A stretch of 22,238 bases of DNA from Phycisphaerae bacterium (GCA_016935885.1 JAFGQA010000057.1:1-22238), one strand, 5' to 3'. Positions 1 to 8,453 are shown, counted from the stretch's first letter. Notes: generated by a model not told the origin, from the sequence alone. Numbers and translations: made by a program.

Positions 1-44
1 AGGGAAAACAGCGGTTCGGAAACGCCGTTCCTGACCGTGAAAAC

Positions 45-63
45 CACCGGCGAGACGCCGGTG
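45..63. repeat. Short GC-rich hairpin (REP-like), left edge
   Basis: CACCGGCG and CGCCGGTG form a perfect 8-bp stem around AGA, followed by CCACAG. The same style of unit (stem starting CAC, ending GTG, then GGCAC or CCAC) recurs at 7786-7808. Frame 1 is open through this stretch to a stop at 151-153 and translates to a GETPVPQ-like peptide. I read that as a repeat by-product or the tail of an unseen gene, not as support for a protein. Confidence 0.55.
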
Positions 64-164
64 CCACAGTTTTGCCACGGGCTGCTATCCAAGGGACTGG
101 TAGAGCACGGCCTGCGCCGGGGATCCGGATACTCGGGCACTCGGACATCGTGAGGAACGACATC

Positions 165-1775
165 ATGAGTGAACTCCTCCTGGGCGACGAAGCGGTCGGG
201 CTCGCTGCCATCGATGCCGGCATCAGTGGAATGTTCTCCTATCCCGGCACGCCGGCGACGGAAATCTTCGAATTCGTACAGGCCCGGACGCGGGCCGGCG
301 GCACCGTGGCGGCCAGATGGTCGGCCAATGAGAAGGTCGCATACGAGGAGGCGCTCGGCATGTCGTTCGTGGGCAAGCGGGCCCTCGTCTCGATGAAACA
401 CGTCGGGTTGAACGTCGCGGCCGATCCGTTCATGAACTCGGCGCTGACCGGTGCCCACGGCGCGTTGGTCCTGGCCGTGGCCGACGACCCGGGGATGCAC
501 TCCTCGCAGAACGAACAGGATTCGCGCATCTACGGCGACTTCGCCTCGATCCCCATGTTCGAGCCGTCGAACCAGCAAGAGGCGTACGACATGACACGGG
601 AGGCGTTCGAGCTCTCCGAGCGTTTCGGCGTGCCGGCACTCGTGCGGCTGGTGACGCGACTGGCCCACAGCCGCGCGCAGGTGCAGACGTCGGCGCCGAC
701 CGAACCGCGGGATCTGGACAGGGTGGAGAACACGAATGACTGGACGCTGCTCCCGGTAAACGCCCGGCGGCGCTACCGGCGATTGCTGGACATTCAGCCG
801 AAGCTGCGGGAGCACTCGGAGCGGTCCTCGTTCAATCGGCTGGAGCTGAAAGGGCCCAAGGGCATCATCACGAGCGGGATCGGCTACAACTACGTGCGTG
901 AGGTCGTCGGGGAGGATTCCAGCTACTCGCTGCTCAAGATCGGCACATATCCGGTCCCCACACGCCTTGTTCGGGACCTGATCAACCACTGTGAGGACAT
1001 CCTCTGCGTCGAGGAGGGCCATCCGTATATCGAAACCCAGGTCAACGGTCTGTTCGGCGTGCCGGGCACGGCGATCCGTGGCAAGCGAGACGGGACCATC
1101 CCCCTGGACGGCGAAATGTCGGCCGAACGTATCCGAACCGCCTTGGGTATGAAAGCGGTCAAGTCTTTCTCGGTGGTCGAGGGACTGCCATCGCGCCCGC
1201 CGAGGCTGTGCGACGGCTGTCCGCACGCTGACACGTTCAAGGCCATGCTCGAAGCGGTGAGCCAGGAGGAGTCGCCAATCCTGTTCAGCGACATCGGCTG
1301 CTACACGCTGGGTGCCCTGCCACCGTATAACGCGGTGCATTCGTGCGTGGACATGGGCTCGTCGATCTCGATGTCGCTCGGCGCCGCGAAGGCCGGGGCG
1401 CACCCGGTGCTTTGCACGATCGGCGACTCGACGTTCATCCACTCCGGAATGACCGGCCTGATCGGCGCGGCCCACGAAGACGCCAACATGACCGTCATCA
1501 TCCTGGACAACGCCACGGTCGGCATGACCGGCGGCCAGGAGATCTTTGTCACGGGCGAAGATCTCATCGGCGTGATTAGGGGCCTGGGCGTCAAGGAAGA
1601 GCACCTGATCACCATGAAGCCGATGGCGAAGTTCCACGATGAGAACGTCAAGATGCTCCGGCGGGAGATCAACCATCGCGGGTTGTCGGTGATCGTCGCC
1701 TGCCGGCCGTGCATCCAGGTGACGCGGAAGCTGGCCCAGTCCGCCAAAGCCAGGAAGATGACGGGGACCACATAG
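165..1775 (+). CDS. iorA: Indolepyruvate:ferredoxin oxidoreductase alpha-like subunit (IorA-type), ferredoxin domain absent
   Basis: TPP-binding subunit of a 2-oxoacid:ferredoxin oxidoreductase, the family that oxidatively decarboxylates aryl pyruvates to acyl-CoA in the cytoplasm. I chose ATG 165 (536 aa) because GAGGA at 152-156 is well placed and homology begins at MSELLLGDEAV. The frame is open upstream to 72 but does not look coding. The N-terminal pyrimidine-binding domain has YPGTPATEI near residue 26. The TPP domain has CDGCPH (Cys349, Cys352), Cys379, GDSTF (420-424) and Asn449, the GD...N TPP/Mg motif. RPC near 516 supplies a further cysteine. These cysteines match the spacing of the proximal 4Fe-4S cluster ligands in pyruvate:ferredoxin oxidoreductase. 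Classical IorA continues after RPC into a two-cluster ferredoxin domain; this protein stops about 20 residues later. No ferredoxin ORF follows before the next gene. The partner is the IorB fusion 170 bp downstream. Substrate specificity cannot be read from sequence. Confidence 0.87.
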   Translation: MSELLLGDEAVGLAAIDAGISGMFSYPGTPATEIFEFVQARTRAGGTVAARWSANEKVAYEEALGMSFVGKRALVSMKHVGLNVAADPFMNSALTGAHGALVLAVADDPGMHSSQNEQDSRIYGDFASIPMFEPSNQQEAYDMTREAFELSERFGVPALVRLVTRLAHSRAQVQTSAPTEPRDLDRVENTNDWTLLPVNARRRYRRLLDIQPKLREHSERSSFNRLELKGPKGIITSGIGYNYVREVVGEDSSYSLLKIGTYPVPTRLVRDLINHCEDILCVEEGHPYIETQVNGLFGVPGTAIRGKRDGTIPLDGEMSAERIRTALGMKAVKSFSVVEGLPSRPPRLCDGCPHADTFKAMLEAVSQEESPILFSDIGCYTLGALPPYNAVHSCVDMGSSISMSLGAAKAGAHPVLCTIGDSTFIHSGMTGLIGAAHEDANMTVIILDNATVGMTGGQEIFVTGEDLIGVIRGLGVKEEHLITMKPMAKFHDENVKMLRREINHRGLSVIVACRPCIQVTRKLAQSAKARKMTGTT

Positions 1776-1796
1776 CGCCCGAGAAGTCGCCAGGAG

Positions 1797-1816
1797 CCTC
1801 CGGCCGTGGCCGGAGG
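1797..1816. repeat. Perfect inverted repeat between the iorA-like and IorB-fusion genes
   Basis: CCTCCGGCC, GT, GGCCGGAGG: two perfect 9-bp arms separated by 2 nt. It lies 21 bp after the iorA-like stop and has no T-tract, so a classical intrinsic terminator is unlikely. It may be an intercistronic stabilising hairpin or an inserted REP-like unit. Confidence 0.6.
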
Positions 1817-1890
1817 GCAGTCTTCGCGTGCATGTCGGCCTTGACCGGCAGCGTGGCCTAACAAGATGGGCAACGAAGCACCGAGCGCAC

Positions 1891-1913
1891 CCCCCGGCCA
1901 AGGCCAGGGGCTC
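1891..1913. repeat. Hairpin repeat, copy 1 of the CCCCC-GRCC-AA-GGYC-GGGG family
   Basis: CCCCCGGCC-AA-GGCCAGGGG forms a near-perfect stem (one A bulge) followed by CTCT. The same layout, with AA loop and trailing CTCT, occurs at 5203-5227. Two copies in separate gaps suggest a dispersed repeat. It lies about 30 bp before the start codon at 1946. Confidence 0.55.
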
Positions 1914-1945
1914 TATTCGCCACGTGGGTTTGCTGGAGTCGTGCG

Positions 1946-4912
1946 ATGGAATTCAACATCATTCTCGCGGGTGTCGGTGGTCAGGGAATCCTGACGACTG
2001 CACAGGCCATCTCGTTGGCGGCCATGCGCCGCGGCCTTCGGATCAAGCAGTCCGAGGTGCACGGCATGTCGCAGCGAGGCGGTGCCGTCCAGGCCCACCT
2101 GCGGATGGCCGATCGTGAGATCTATAGCGACCTGATCCCCCTCGGTGCCGCGGACATGGTCCTCGCCGTCGAGCCGATGGAGGCCCTGCGGTACGTCCAG
2201 ATGCTCAACGAGACCGGCGTGATCGTGGCCAACACCGAGCCCCTCGTCAACATCCCCAACTACGGCAGGGTCGAGCAGGTGTTGGAGGACATTGCGAAGT
2301 ATCCCCGCCATGTCTTGCTCGACGCCGATCGCCTCGCCAGCGCAGCAGGTTCCGCGCGCGCGATGAATATGGTCATCCTCGGAGCGGCCTCGGTCTTCAT
2401 CGACATACCCCCCGCCGATTTCGAGGTAGCCATCGCGGAGATGTTCGCCCGCAAGGGCAGCAAGCTGATCGACATGAATCTGCAAGCCTTCTCGCTGGGG
2501 CGCAATGCCGCAAGCGTCTACCGCGAAGGGCTGCTCCGCGGGGCCGATTCGCACTCTGTGCGACAGTGGATCAGTTCTATCCCGACGGACGAACTCGACG
2601 GCGGTCAGCCGCCTGAACCCGCCGCCTTACGCCTGTTCGGGCAGGAATGCGACTTGTCCGAGGCGGAGACCACGGCGGTGGCCCAAATGTTGAAGGAGGT
2701 CGAGAGGGACAATCGCAGGCAACTTTACGAGCACGAAGTGTACCGCGCGGTGGAGCTCATTGGAGCGATTTCGCCACCGAGGCACGTCTTCATCCCGGCG
2801 GGCATGACCGTCACGGCGGAGACGCTTGCGCCCTTCCCAGGCGACAAGGTGGTCCTGAAGATCGTCTCGCCGGACATTGTGCACAAGTCCGACGTGGATG
2901 CCGTCGTGTTTGCCCCCAAGCACGCGGACATCGTGTCCCGCGAGATCGAGGCGCTCATCAAGCGACAAGGCGAACATACGCCCCGCATCGCCGGCGTGCT
3001 GATCGTTGAATTCGTTGAACACGGGGGCCAGGGCTTTGGCAAGGAGCTGTTCGTCGGCATTCGCTCGACGCGCGAGTTCGGGCCGGTCATCGCGGCGGGC
3101 CTGGGCGGTGTCGACACGGAGTACCTCGCCCAGAAGCTCAAGCCCGGCCTTGCCGTGGCGAAGGCCGTAGCGACCGACACGACGGCTGAAGAATTCCTCG
3201 ATTCGTTCAAGAAGACGGCGGCCTACGAGATCCTGTCCGGCCAGGCCCGCGGTCACAACCGCATCACCGCCGACGGCGAACTCCTGCGGTGTTTCCGCGC
3301 TTTCATCGCCATCGCCAGGCGATTCTGCATCGACCGCGGCATGGAGGGACCGGACCTGGGTGAGCTGGAGGTCAACCCGTTCGCCTTCCGGCAGCAGATG
3401 ATGGTCCCGCTGGACGGTCGCGGCCGGTTGGCCACCGCGACCAAGCAACCGCCCGCCCGGCCGATCTCCAAGATCGGCTCCTTGCTCGAGCCGAAGTCTG
3501 CGGCGATCCTCGGCGTGAGCACCAAGCGGGAGAACTTCGGCCGCATCATCCTGAAGAACGTCATAAGCTGCGGTTTCCCGACGGACCGCCTCTACGTCAT
3601 CAAGGACCAGATGGAGCCACTGGATGGCGTGAGGTGCGTGCCAGGTCTCAAAGACCTCCCCGATAAGGTGGACCTGCTCATCCTTGCCGCCGCCGCCAAG
3701 GACATGCCGGTCTTCATCGACGAGGTGATTGACAGCGGCAAGGTCGCGTCTGTCATCATCATCCCCGGTGGCCTGGGAGAGAAGGAAGGCACAGAGGATG
3801 CGCAGGAGCAGATTCGCCGGACCATCGCCAAGTCGCGCGAGCGGGCGGACGGCGGGCCTATCTTCCTCGGGCCAAACTGCATGGGGCTGCGTTCGCGGCC
3901 CGGACTTTACGATACGTTCTTCATACCGAGCAAGAACCTCGACCCTCGACGGGACGCGCCGCCGCGCCGCGCAGCCATCATCTCCCAAAGCGGGGCCTTC
4001 ATCATCACCCGCATGAGCAACCTCGTGACCCTCGATCCGACGTTCGCCATCTCGATCGGCAATCAGATCGACCTGACCGTCTCCGACATGCTTCGGGCGA
4101 CCGGCCAACGCGATGATCTCGACGCCATCGGCGTGTACGTCGAGGGCTTCAAGGACCTCGACGGCATCGCCTTCGTCCGGGCGGTTGAAGAAGTCGCCGC
4201 CACAGGAAAGGTGGTGATCTTCTACAAGGCAGGGCGCACCGACGTGGGCCGGTCGGCGACGGCGGGCCACACCGCCTCCATCGCCGGTGATTACGACATC
4301 TGCCAGACGGCCGTCGCCAACGCGGGCGCCATCGTGACCGAAACGTTCAAGGAGTTCGAGCAACTGATGGAACTCGCCACCGCGCTACACGGTAAGAAGA
4401 TCGGCGGCCGGCGCGTCGGGGCGATCAGCAACGCAGGCTACGAGACGGTTGGCATGGCCGACGCCATTCTCGGGCCGCGCTACCAGGTGGAGATTCCGAA
4501 GCTCTCCGACGCCACGGCGGCGAGCCTCACCGAGACGCTCACCAAACACAAGCTCAACACGCTCGTCAACGCCCGAAACCCGCTCGATGTGACGCCGATG
4601 GCAAGCGACCAGGCTTACGAGGACTGCGTGCGTGTCTTCATGCGCGACGACGCCCTCGATGCCATCGTCGCCTCCTTTGTTCCATTGACGCCGGAGATGC
4701 TGACGACGTCTGACGAGATCTGCGACAAGGGCTCCATCGCCCACCGACTGGCCGCCCTGTTTCGCGAGTCGCCCAAGCCGCTCATCGTCGTGATCGACTC
4801 GGGGCCGACCTACGAGCCGCTCGCCTACACGATCCGCGCGGCGGGCGTGCCGGTGTTCCGGTCATCGGATCAGGCGATTCGCTCGCTGGGGCTGTATCTT
4901 TGCCACCGCTGA
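1946..4912 (+). CDS. IorB-like oxidoreductase subunit fused to ADP-forming acyl-CoA synthetase (beta then alpha)
   Basis: A single 988-aa frame joins three modules. Residues 1-195 are a 2-oxoacid oxidoreductase gamma/IorB domain (GVGGQG at 9-14, SEVHGMSQRGG at 36-46). Residues about 245-495 are an ATP-grasp domain of the NDP-forming acyl-CoA synthetase beta type (SPDIVHKSDVDAV at 308-320, GELEVNPFAF at 472-481). Residues about 510-985 are the alpha part: CoA-binding Rossmann domain, GPNCMG at 642-647, SQSGAF at 680-685, and AGHTASIAG with His775, the expected phosphohistidine. All hallmark motifs are intact, so all modules look active. Start ATG 1946 has GGAG at 1934-1937. With the upstream IorA-like gene, the predicted route is 2-oxoacid to acyl-CoA with reduced ferredoxin, then acyl-CoA plus ADP and phosphate to acid plus ATP. 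The beta-before-alpha order differs from the alpha-beta order of PatZ-type fusions. Annotation pipelines may label it by one domain only. Confidence 0.9.
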   Translation: MEFNIILAGVGGQGILTTAQAISLAAMRRGLRIKQSEVHGMSQRGGAVQAHLRMADREIYSDLIPLGAADMVLAVEPMEALRYVQMLNETGVIVANTEPLVNIPNYGRVEQVLEDIAKYPRHVLLDADRLASAAGSARAMNMVILGAASVFIDIPPADFEVAIAEMFARKGSKLIDMNLQAFSLGRNAASVYREGLLRGADSHSVRQWISSIPTDELDGGQPPEPAALRLFGQECDLSEAETTAVAQMLKEVERDNRRQLYEHEVYRAVELIGAISPPRHVFIPAGMTVTAETLAPFPGDKVVLKIVSPDIVHKSDVDAVVFAPKHADIVSREIEALIKRQGEHTPRIAGVLIVEFVEHGGQGFGKELFVGIRSTREFGPVIAAGLGGVDTEYLAQKLKPGLAVAKAVATDTTAEEFLDSFKKTAAYEILSGQARGHNRITADGELLRCFRAFIAIARRFCIDRGMEGPDLGELEVNPFAFRQQMMVPLDGRGRLATATKQPPARPISKIGSLLEPKSAAILGVSTKRENFGRIILKNVISCGFPTDRLYVIKDQMEPLDGVRCVPGLKDLPDKVDLLILAAAAKDMPVFIDEVIDSGKVASVIIIPGGLGEKEGTEDAQEQIRRTIAKSRERADGGPIFLGPNCMGLRSRPGLYDTFFIPSKNLDPRRDAPPRRAAIISQSGAFIITRMSNLVTLDPTFAISIGNQIDLTVSDMLRATGQRDDLDAIGVYVEGFKDLDGIAFVRAVEEVAATGKVVIFYKAGRTDVGRSATAGHTASIAGDYDICQTAVANAGAIVTETFKEFEQLMELATALHGKKIGGRRVGAISNAGYETVGMADAILGPRYQVEIPKLSDATAASLTETLTKHKLNTLVNARNPLDVTPMASDQAYEDCVRVFMRDDALDAIVASFVPLTPEMLTTSDEICDKGSIAHRLAALFRESPKPLIVVIDSGPTYEPLAYTIRAAGVPVFRSSDQAIRSLGLYLCHR

Positions 4913-5031
4913 TCGGCGCAGCGGAACTCGGCCAGAAAGAACAGCGAGACGTCGGGAATGGGGGCGGATTGCGAGGCCAGCCCGTATGCCGTGGGGTCCG
5001 CTGCGCGGACGTACGTATTAAGCATTCAAAC

Positions 5032-5160
5032 GGGGTGGCATGGGTAACGAACGACACGCCCCACGGGGCGGGTCGTTCATTACCGGTGAGAACCGGCTGG
5101 AATGGATGCGCACGGGTAAGCTCCGCCGGCGGCGGCTCCGCTTACCCATGCCACACCCCC
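5032..5160. repeat. Composite REP/BIME-like element with nested inverted repeats
   Basis: An outer inverted repeat pairs GGCATGGGTAA (5037-5047) with TTACCCATGCC (5142-5152). Inside it lie two further hairpins. Arms 5043-5062 and 5065-5084 are 20 nt each with only two mismatches and an AC loop. GGGTAAGC (5114-5121) pairs with GCTTACCC (5140-5147). The outer and inner pairings share bases and are mutually exclusive, so the element could switch folds. Nothing here codes for a protein I recognise. The shape resembles bipartite REP sequences mobilised in trans by REP-associated tyrosine transposases; none is encoded in this window. Confidence 0.6.
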
Positions 5161-5227
5161 CGACCTCGGTTGGGGGGCACGCTCAAACGGGTTGCACAGC
5201 CACCCCCAGACCAAGGTCGGGGGCTCT
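5156..5227. repeat. Two further hairpins, including copy 2 of the CCCCC-GRCC family
   Basis: First stem: CCCCCCGACC (5156-5165) with GGTTGGGGGG (5168-5177), one G-T pair. Second stem: CCCCCAGACC (5203-5212), AA, GGTCGGGGG (5215-5223), then CTCT, matching the layout at 1891-1913. TCAAACGGG occurs at 5026-5034 and again at 5183-5191, just before each block, so the array looks built from repeated modules of spacer plus hairpin. The rest of the gap from 5228 to 5558 shows no gene or clear promoter. Confidence 0.55.
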
Positions 5228-5558
5228 TTGACCCAATGACCAACTACTCTGCGACGTAGAATCAGGAGCGTTAAAAGGCTGGTGGTATCGACGGCCCAAG
5301 GATCGACCCGGGCAGGGCCCGGATCGGGTACACTACGCGCGGAAGACACGAGCAAGCGTGCATGTCGCGTGGTTGCTTGGAGCCGACGAATCTCGCCGGC
5401 CTGGAACTCGCCCACTCTTGTCGACGACGCTTGGGCCCGCTGTACCGCGTATGTCCGCGGGGCTCTTGCGGACAGAAGGGTGGTTGATTCAGCGTGCGCC
5501 GGTCGCCAGAGGAGGAAACACCGGCCGCGAGCGAATTCGTGGTTGCGGAGGTCGACTG

Positions 5559-7715
5559 ATGAGCATTCGCTGGAAGCTCCTTGTGCTGCTACTGGTTATC
5601 GCGCTGGCACCGCTGGCTTGCGTCGCCGTTGTGAACTGGCGGAGCATCCAGCAACTCGGGCGCGATCTCTCGATGCTAGCGCACAGATCTCTCGTTGAGC
5701 GAACGGCGGACCACCTCCAGGAGAGAATCCGGGACCAGGCCGCCATCTTGCAGAGGCGGCGGAAGATGCTCGAGTTCACGCTTCGTGCACAGGCCCGAGA
5801 AGTCGAAAGGCACCTGGCGACTTCTACCGAAGACAGGCCCCGCGTTTACTTCGCGGAGGATTACGACCGTGGAGTCAACGTGCCACCGGATTTGGCGGGA
5901 TCGGGTCAGCACTTTGTGTTTGTCGAGGGAAGCGCCGGTCGGCCCATTCCCATCTCCCAAGCCCAACAAGTCTTCAAACTCGTGCCGGGCGTATCGCGGG
6001 AGTCCGTGCGGACCGACATAGCCCGGCTGGCTCCCATGGCCGATGAGTACCGCTTCCTCCGCGACAGCAACCCGGAACTCATTTACTGGCAGGTCACAGG
6101 ATTGGAGAGCGGCGTGCTGACGAGTTACCCGGGGCACGGCGGGTATCCGGACGACTACGACCATCGCCAGCGAGCTTGGTACGTTGTCGCGAAGGAGCAG
6201 GACCGGTTTGTCTGGATCGGCCCCTACTTCGATGCATCGTCCCAGCAGTTGATTCTGACGCTCAGCATGCCCGTGCGTTGGCCGAACGGTCGCTTTGCGG
6301 GCGTGACAGCCATCGACGTGCCGGTTGCCGGACTCGTCGAGACCATGAGACTCCCCGGCATCTACTCGGGTGAGGCGCAGTCCATGCTCGTGGCGCTGGA
6401 ACCTGGTCCCCAATCGTCGGCCCGCCGGGCTCGTGTCGTTGCCAAACCCGGTCTGCACGTCAGGGGTCAGCGGTGGGATGCGCCCCTCGACCACGAGTGG
6501 CTGGAATCGGACGATCGCATCGGAACCGATTATCTGTTGGCGGATATGGCCAGTGGCAGGTCGGGCGTGCGACGGATGCCGTATCTTGGCCGTGACTCCC
6601 TCTGGGTATACGGCCCAGTTGACCAGGAGGGCGAGCACCTCGTTTTCACCGTACCCTACGAGGAAGTGCTCGCCGAAGCGGCGGTTGCCGAGAAGCAGGT
6701 CCTCAGCCGCACGCGAGGCACACTTGACATGACGGGCATCGTCTCGTTTGTCGTCATCCTAGCCGTGTCGGCGGTTGCACTGGTCAGCTCCCGCACGATC
6801 ACCAAGCCGGTCGGCGACCTCGCGAGGGCGGCCGGCAAGCTCGCCCGCGGCGAGCTTGAGACGCGAGTGCACATCAAGACACGCGACGAACTTCAGCAGC
6901 TTGGTGAGGCATTCAACGCCATGATACCGCAGTTGAAGGAACGGATAGAGCTGAGGCAATCGCTTGCCCTTGCGAAGGACGTCCAACAACACCTACTCCC
7001 AGACAACCCGCCGCGAATCGAGGGGCTCGATGTCGCAGGCCAGAGCCTCTACTGCGACACAACGGGCGGCGACTACTACGATTTTCTGGACATGTCCGAG
7101 GCGGGACCCGGCCAGCTCGGCGTGGCGATCGGGGACGTCACCGGCCATGGCGTCGCCGCGGCCTTGCTGATGACCGCGGCGCGGGCGCTCTTGCGCGCCC
7201 GGGCGACGCGATCGAGCCGCCAGGTGGACCTGATCAGCGATCTGAATCGGAACCTTGCGCCGGATATGAGTGGCGGCCGTTTCATGACGTTGTTCTATCT
7301 GGTCCTGGACGCCCGAGCTCGGGAGGCGCGGTGGATCAGCGCGGGGCACGACCCTGCGATCGTCTTTGACCCCGTCGCCGACACCTTCGAAGAGCTTGCC
7401 GGCGACGATCTTGCACTGGGGCTCGACAGAGAATGGAAATACAGCGAGCAGGGGCCGGTCAAACTGCGTGAAGGACAAGTGATCTTCCTCGGTACCGACG
7501 GGATCTGGGAGGCGCGGAACCCACAGGGCGAGTTTTTTGGAAAGGATGCGGTCCGCGACGTGATACGGTCCCACCATGATCGCCGCGCGAGCGAGATAGG
7601 CCAGGCCATCGTGGACGCGGTGAACACGTTTCGGCAGGGACGCGCTCAGGCCGACGACTTGACGTTCGTCGTCGTCAAGGTGGCCAAGGCCGCCGGCCAT
7701 GCGGCGGGTGCGTGA
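5559..7715 (+). CDS. Membrane Cache-HAMP-PP2C serine phosphatase (RsbU/SpoIIE type)
   Basis: Probable receptor phosphatase that dephosphorylates an anti-anti-sigma (STAS) protein in a partner-switching pathway. Start ATG 5559 (718 aa) has GGAGG at 5547-5551 and begins the first membrane helix directly; an in-frame start at 5358 would add 67 residues that look non-coding. Order: transmembrane helix about 6-27, large extracytoplasmic double-Cache-like sensor about 35-385, second helix about 391-411, HAMP about 412-465 (TKPVGDLARAAGKLARGELE), short helical linker, PP2C-type domain about 490-715. Metal-binding aspartates are in place: GGDYYD (Asp505), GDVTGHG (Asp526), TDG (Asp647) and DDLTF (Asp699-700), so it should be active. 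No anti-sigma kinase, STAS protein or sigma factor is encoded nearby, so the target is unknown. Flanking repeats suggest it is transcribed alone. Confidence 0.88.
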   Translation: MSIRWKLLVLLLVIALAPLACVAVVNWRSIQQLGRDLSMLAHRSLVERTADHLQERIRDQAAILQRRRKMLEFTLRAQAREVERHLATSTEDRPRVYFAEDYDRGVNVPPDLAGSGQHFVFVEGSAGRPIPISQAQQVFKLVPGVSRESVRTDIARLAPMADEYRFLRDSNPELIYWQVTGLESGVLTSYPGHGGYPDDYDHRQRAWYVVAKEQDRFVWIGPYFDASSQQLILTLSMPVRWPNGRFAGVTAIDVPVAGLVETMRLPGIYSGEAQSMLVALEPGPQSSARRARVVAKPGLHVRGQRWDAPLDHEWLESDDRIGTDYLLADMASGRSGVRRMPYLGRDSLWVYGPVDQEGEHLVFTVPYEEVLAEAAVAEKQVLSRTRGTLDMTGIVSFVVILAVSAVALVSSRTITKPVGDLARAAGKLARGELETRVHIKTRDELQQLGEAFNAMIPQLKERIELRQSLALAKDVQQHLLPDNPPRIEGLDVAGQSLYCDTTGGDYYDFLDMSEAGPGQLGVAIGDVTGHGVAAALLMTAARALLRARATRSSRQVDLISDLNRNLAPDMSGGRFMTLFYLVLDARAREARWISAGHDPAIVFDPVADTFEELAGDDLALGLDREWKYSEQGPVKLREGQVIFLGTDGIWEARNPQGEFFGKDAVRDVIRSHHDRRASEIGQAIVDAVNTFRQGRAQADDLTFVVVKVAKAAGHAAGA

Positions 7716-7731
7716 CAGTTTAGGCGGGTAC

Positions 7732-7808
7732 CACTGGCAGCTTGCCTGCCAGTGTGCATGCTCAATGGGCCCACCGGAGAGACCGCACGGGCGGGCAAGC
7801 CGCCCGTG
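7732..7808. repeat. Bipartite REP-like element of two perfect hairpins
   Basis: Stem 1 is CACTGGCAG (7732-7740), loop CTTGC, CTGCCAGTG (7746-7754). Stem 2 is CACGGGCGG (7786-7794), loop GCAAG, CCGCCCGTG (7800-7808). Both are perfect 9-bp stems with 5-nt loops, and the loops are near reverse complements (CTTGC, GCAAG). Flanks GGGTACCAC and GTGGCACCC form an imperfect outer inverted repeat. It lies between the phosphatase stop and the end of the convergent heat-shock operon, where it could also shield mRNA 3' ends. No T-tract. The remaining sequence to 7955 shows no gene. Confidence 0.65.
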
Positions 7809-7955
7809 GCACCCAGAATCGAATGACGCCGGAAGTGTCATGCACGTCCATGCGGCAACGCCTCACGCCTGAGCAGGTGGCGCTCGGGCCGCAGACCAGC
7901 CCCAGCGCCGCCCGGCACTCCCTAAACTGCGTTGCGTGCGCTCGGTGTTTGATGT

Positions 7956-8453
7956 CTACCGTTTTGTCGTCGTCACGCTGATGCGCTTGGGCGTCTCGGC
8001 CTTGCTCCGCTGAAGCCGGATGGTCAGAACGCCGTTGGCGTGATCCGCCACGACTTTGTCCGGATCGGCTCCCGTGGGAAGCTCGATGCTCTGGTGGAAC
8101 TTCCCAAAGCAGCGCTCCGAACGGAACGAGGTGGCGCTCCGGTCTTCGGTGCTCTCCCTCTTCTCGCCGGAGATCGTCAGAAGGCTCCCGGAAACGGTGA
8201 CATCAATGTCCTTCGGATCGACGCCCGGCAACTCTGCCTTGATCGTGATTTCCTTGTCACTCTCAGAGACATCACACGTCGGCCTCCACCGGCCGAGCGG
8301 CGAGAAAAGGTCATCCCACGGACCCTCAAAGCCCCGGAAGAACCGATCAAAGAGCCGGTCCATCTCCGTTCGGAGTGTCGTCAGGGACCGCTCAGGCGCT
8401 GCGAGCTCAACCCCGCTGTCCTTGTGTTTGTTACGCCACGGAATCAGATTCAC
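7956..8453 (-). CDS. Small heat-shock protein, Hsp20/alpha-crystallin family (third gene of operon)
   Basis: ATP-independent holdase chaperone that binds unfolding proteins. 165 aa with a GTG start at 8453, supported by a strong GGAGG 9 nt upstream. The N-terminal arm carries an amphipathic DRLFDRFFRGF segment (about 33-43). The alpha-crystallin domain spans about 58-150, with ELPGVDPKDIDV and the family signature NGVLTI. The C-terminal tail has ISV, an I/V-x-I/V motif used in oligomer assembly. It is the last of three tandem paralogues and is separated from the second by 169 bp containing a long hairpin. Confidence 0.93.
   Translation of the reverse strand: MNLIPWRNKHKDSGVELAAPERSLTTLRTEMDRLFDRFFRGFEGPWDDLFSPLGRWRPTCDVSESDKEITIKAELPGVDPKDIDVTVSGSLLTISGEKRESTEDRSATSFRSERCFGKFHQSIELPTGADPDKVVADHANGVLTIRLQRSKAETPKRISVTTTKR

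Noticed and set aside
2627..4363. Minus-strand 578-aa open frame
   Set aside because: It lies wholly antisense to the clearly homologous IorB-synthetase fusion; high GC keeps this frame open. Its composition (rich in D, R, H, G) has no recognisable domain.
5676..6638. Minus-strand 320-aa open frame
   Set aside because: Antisense to the Cache sensor region of the phosphatase and without recognisable motifs or ribosome-binding site.
6993..7841. Minus-strand 282-aa open frame
   Set aside because: Antisense to the PP2C domain and crosses the repeat element; a shadow frame.
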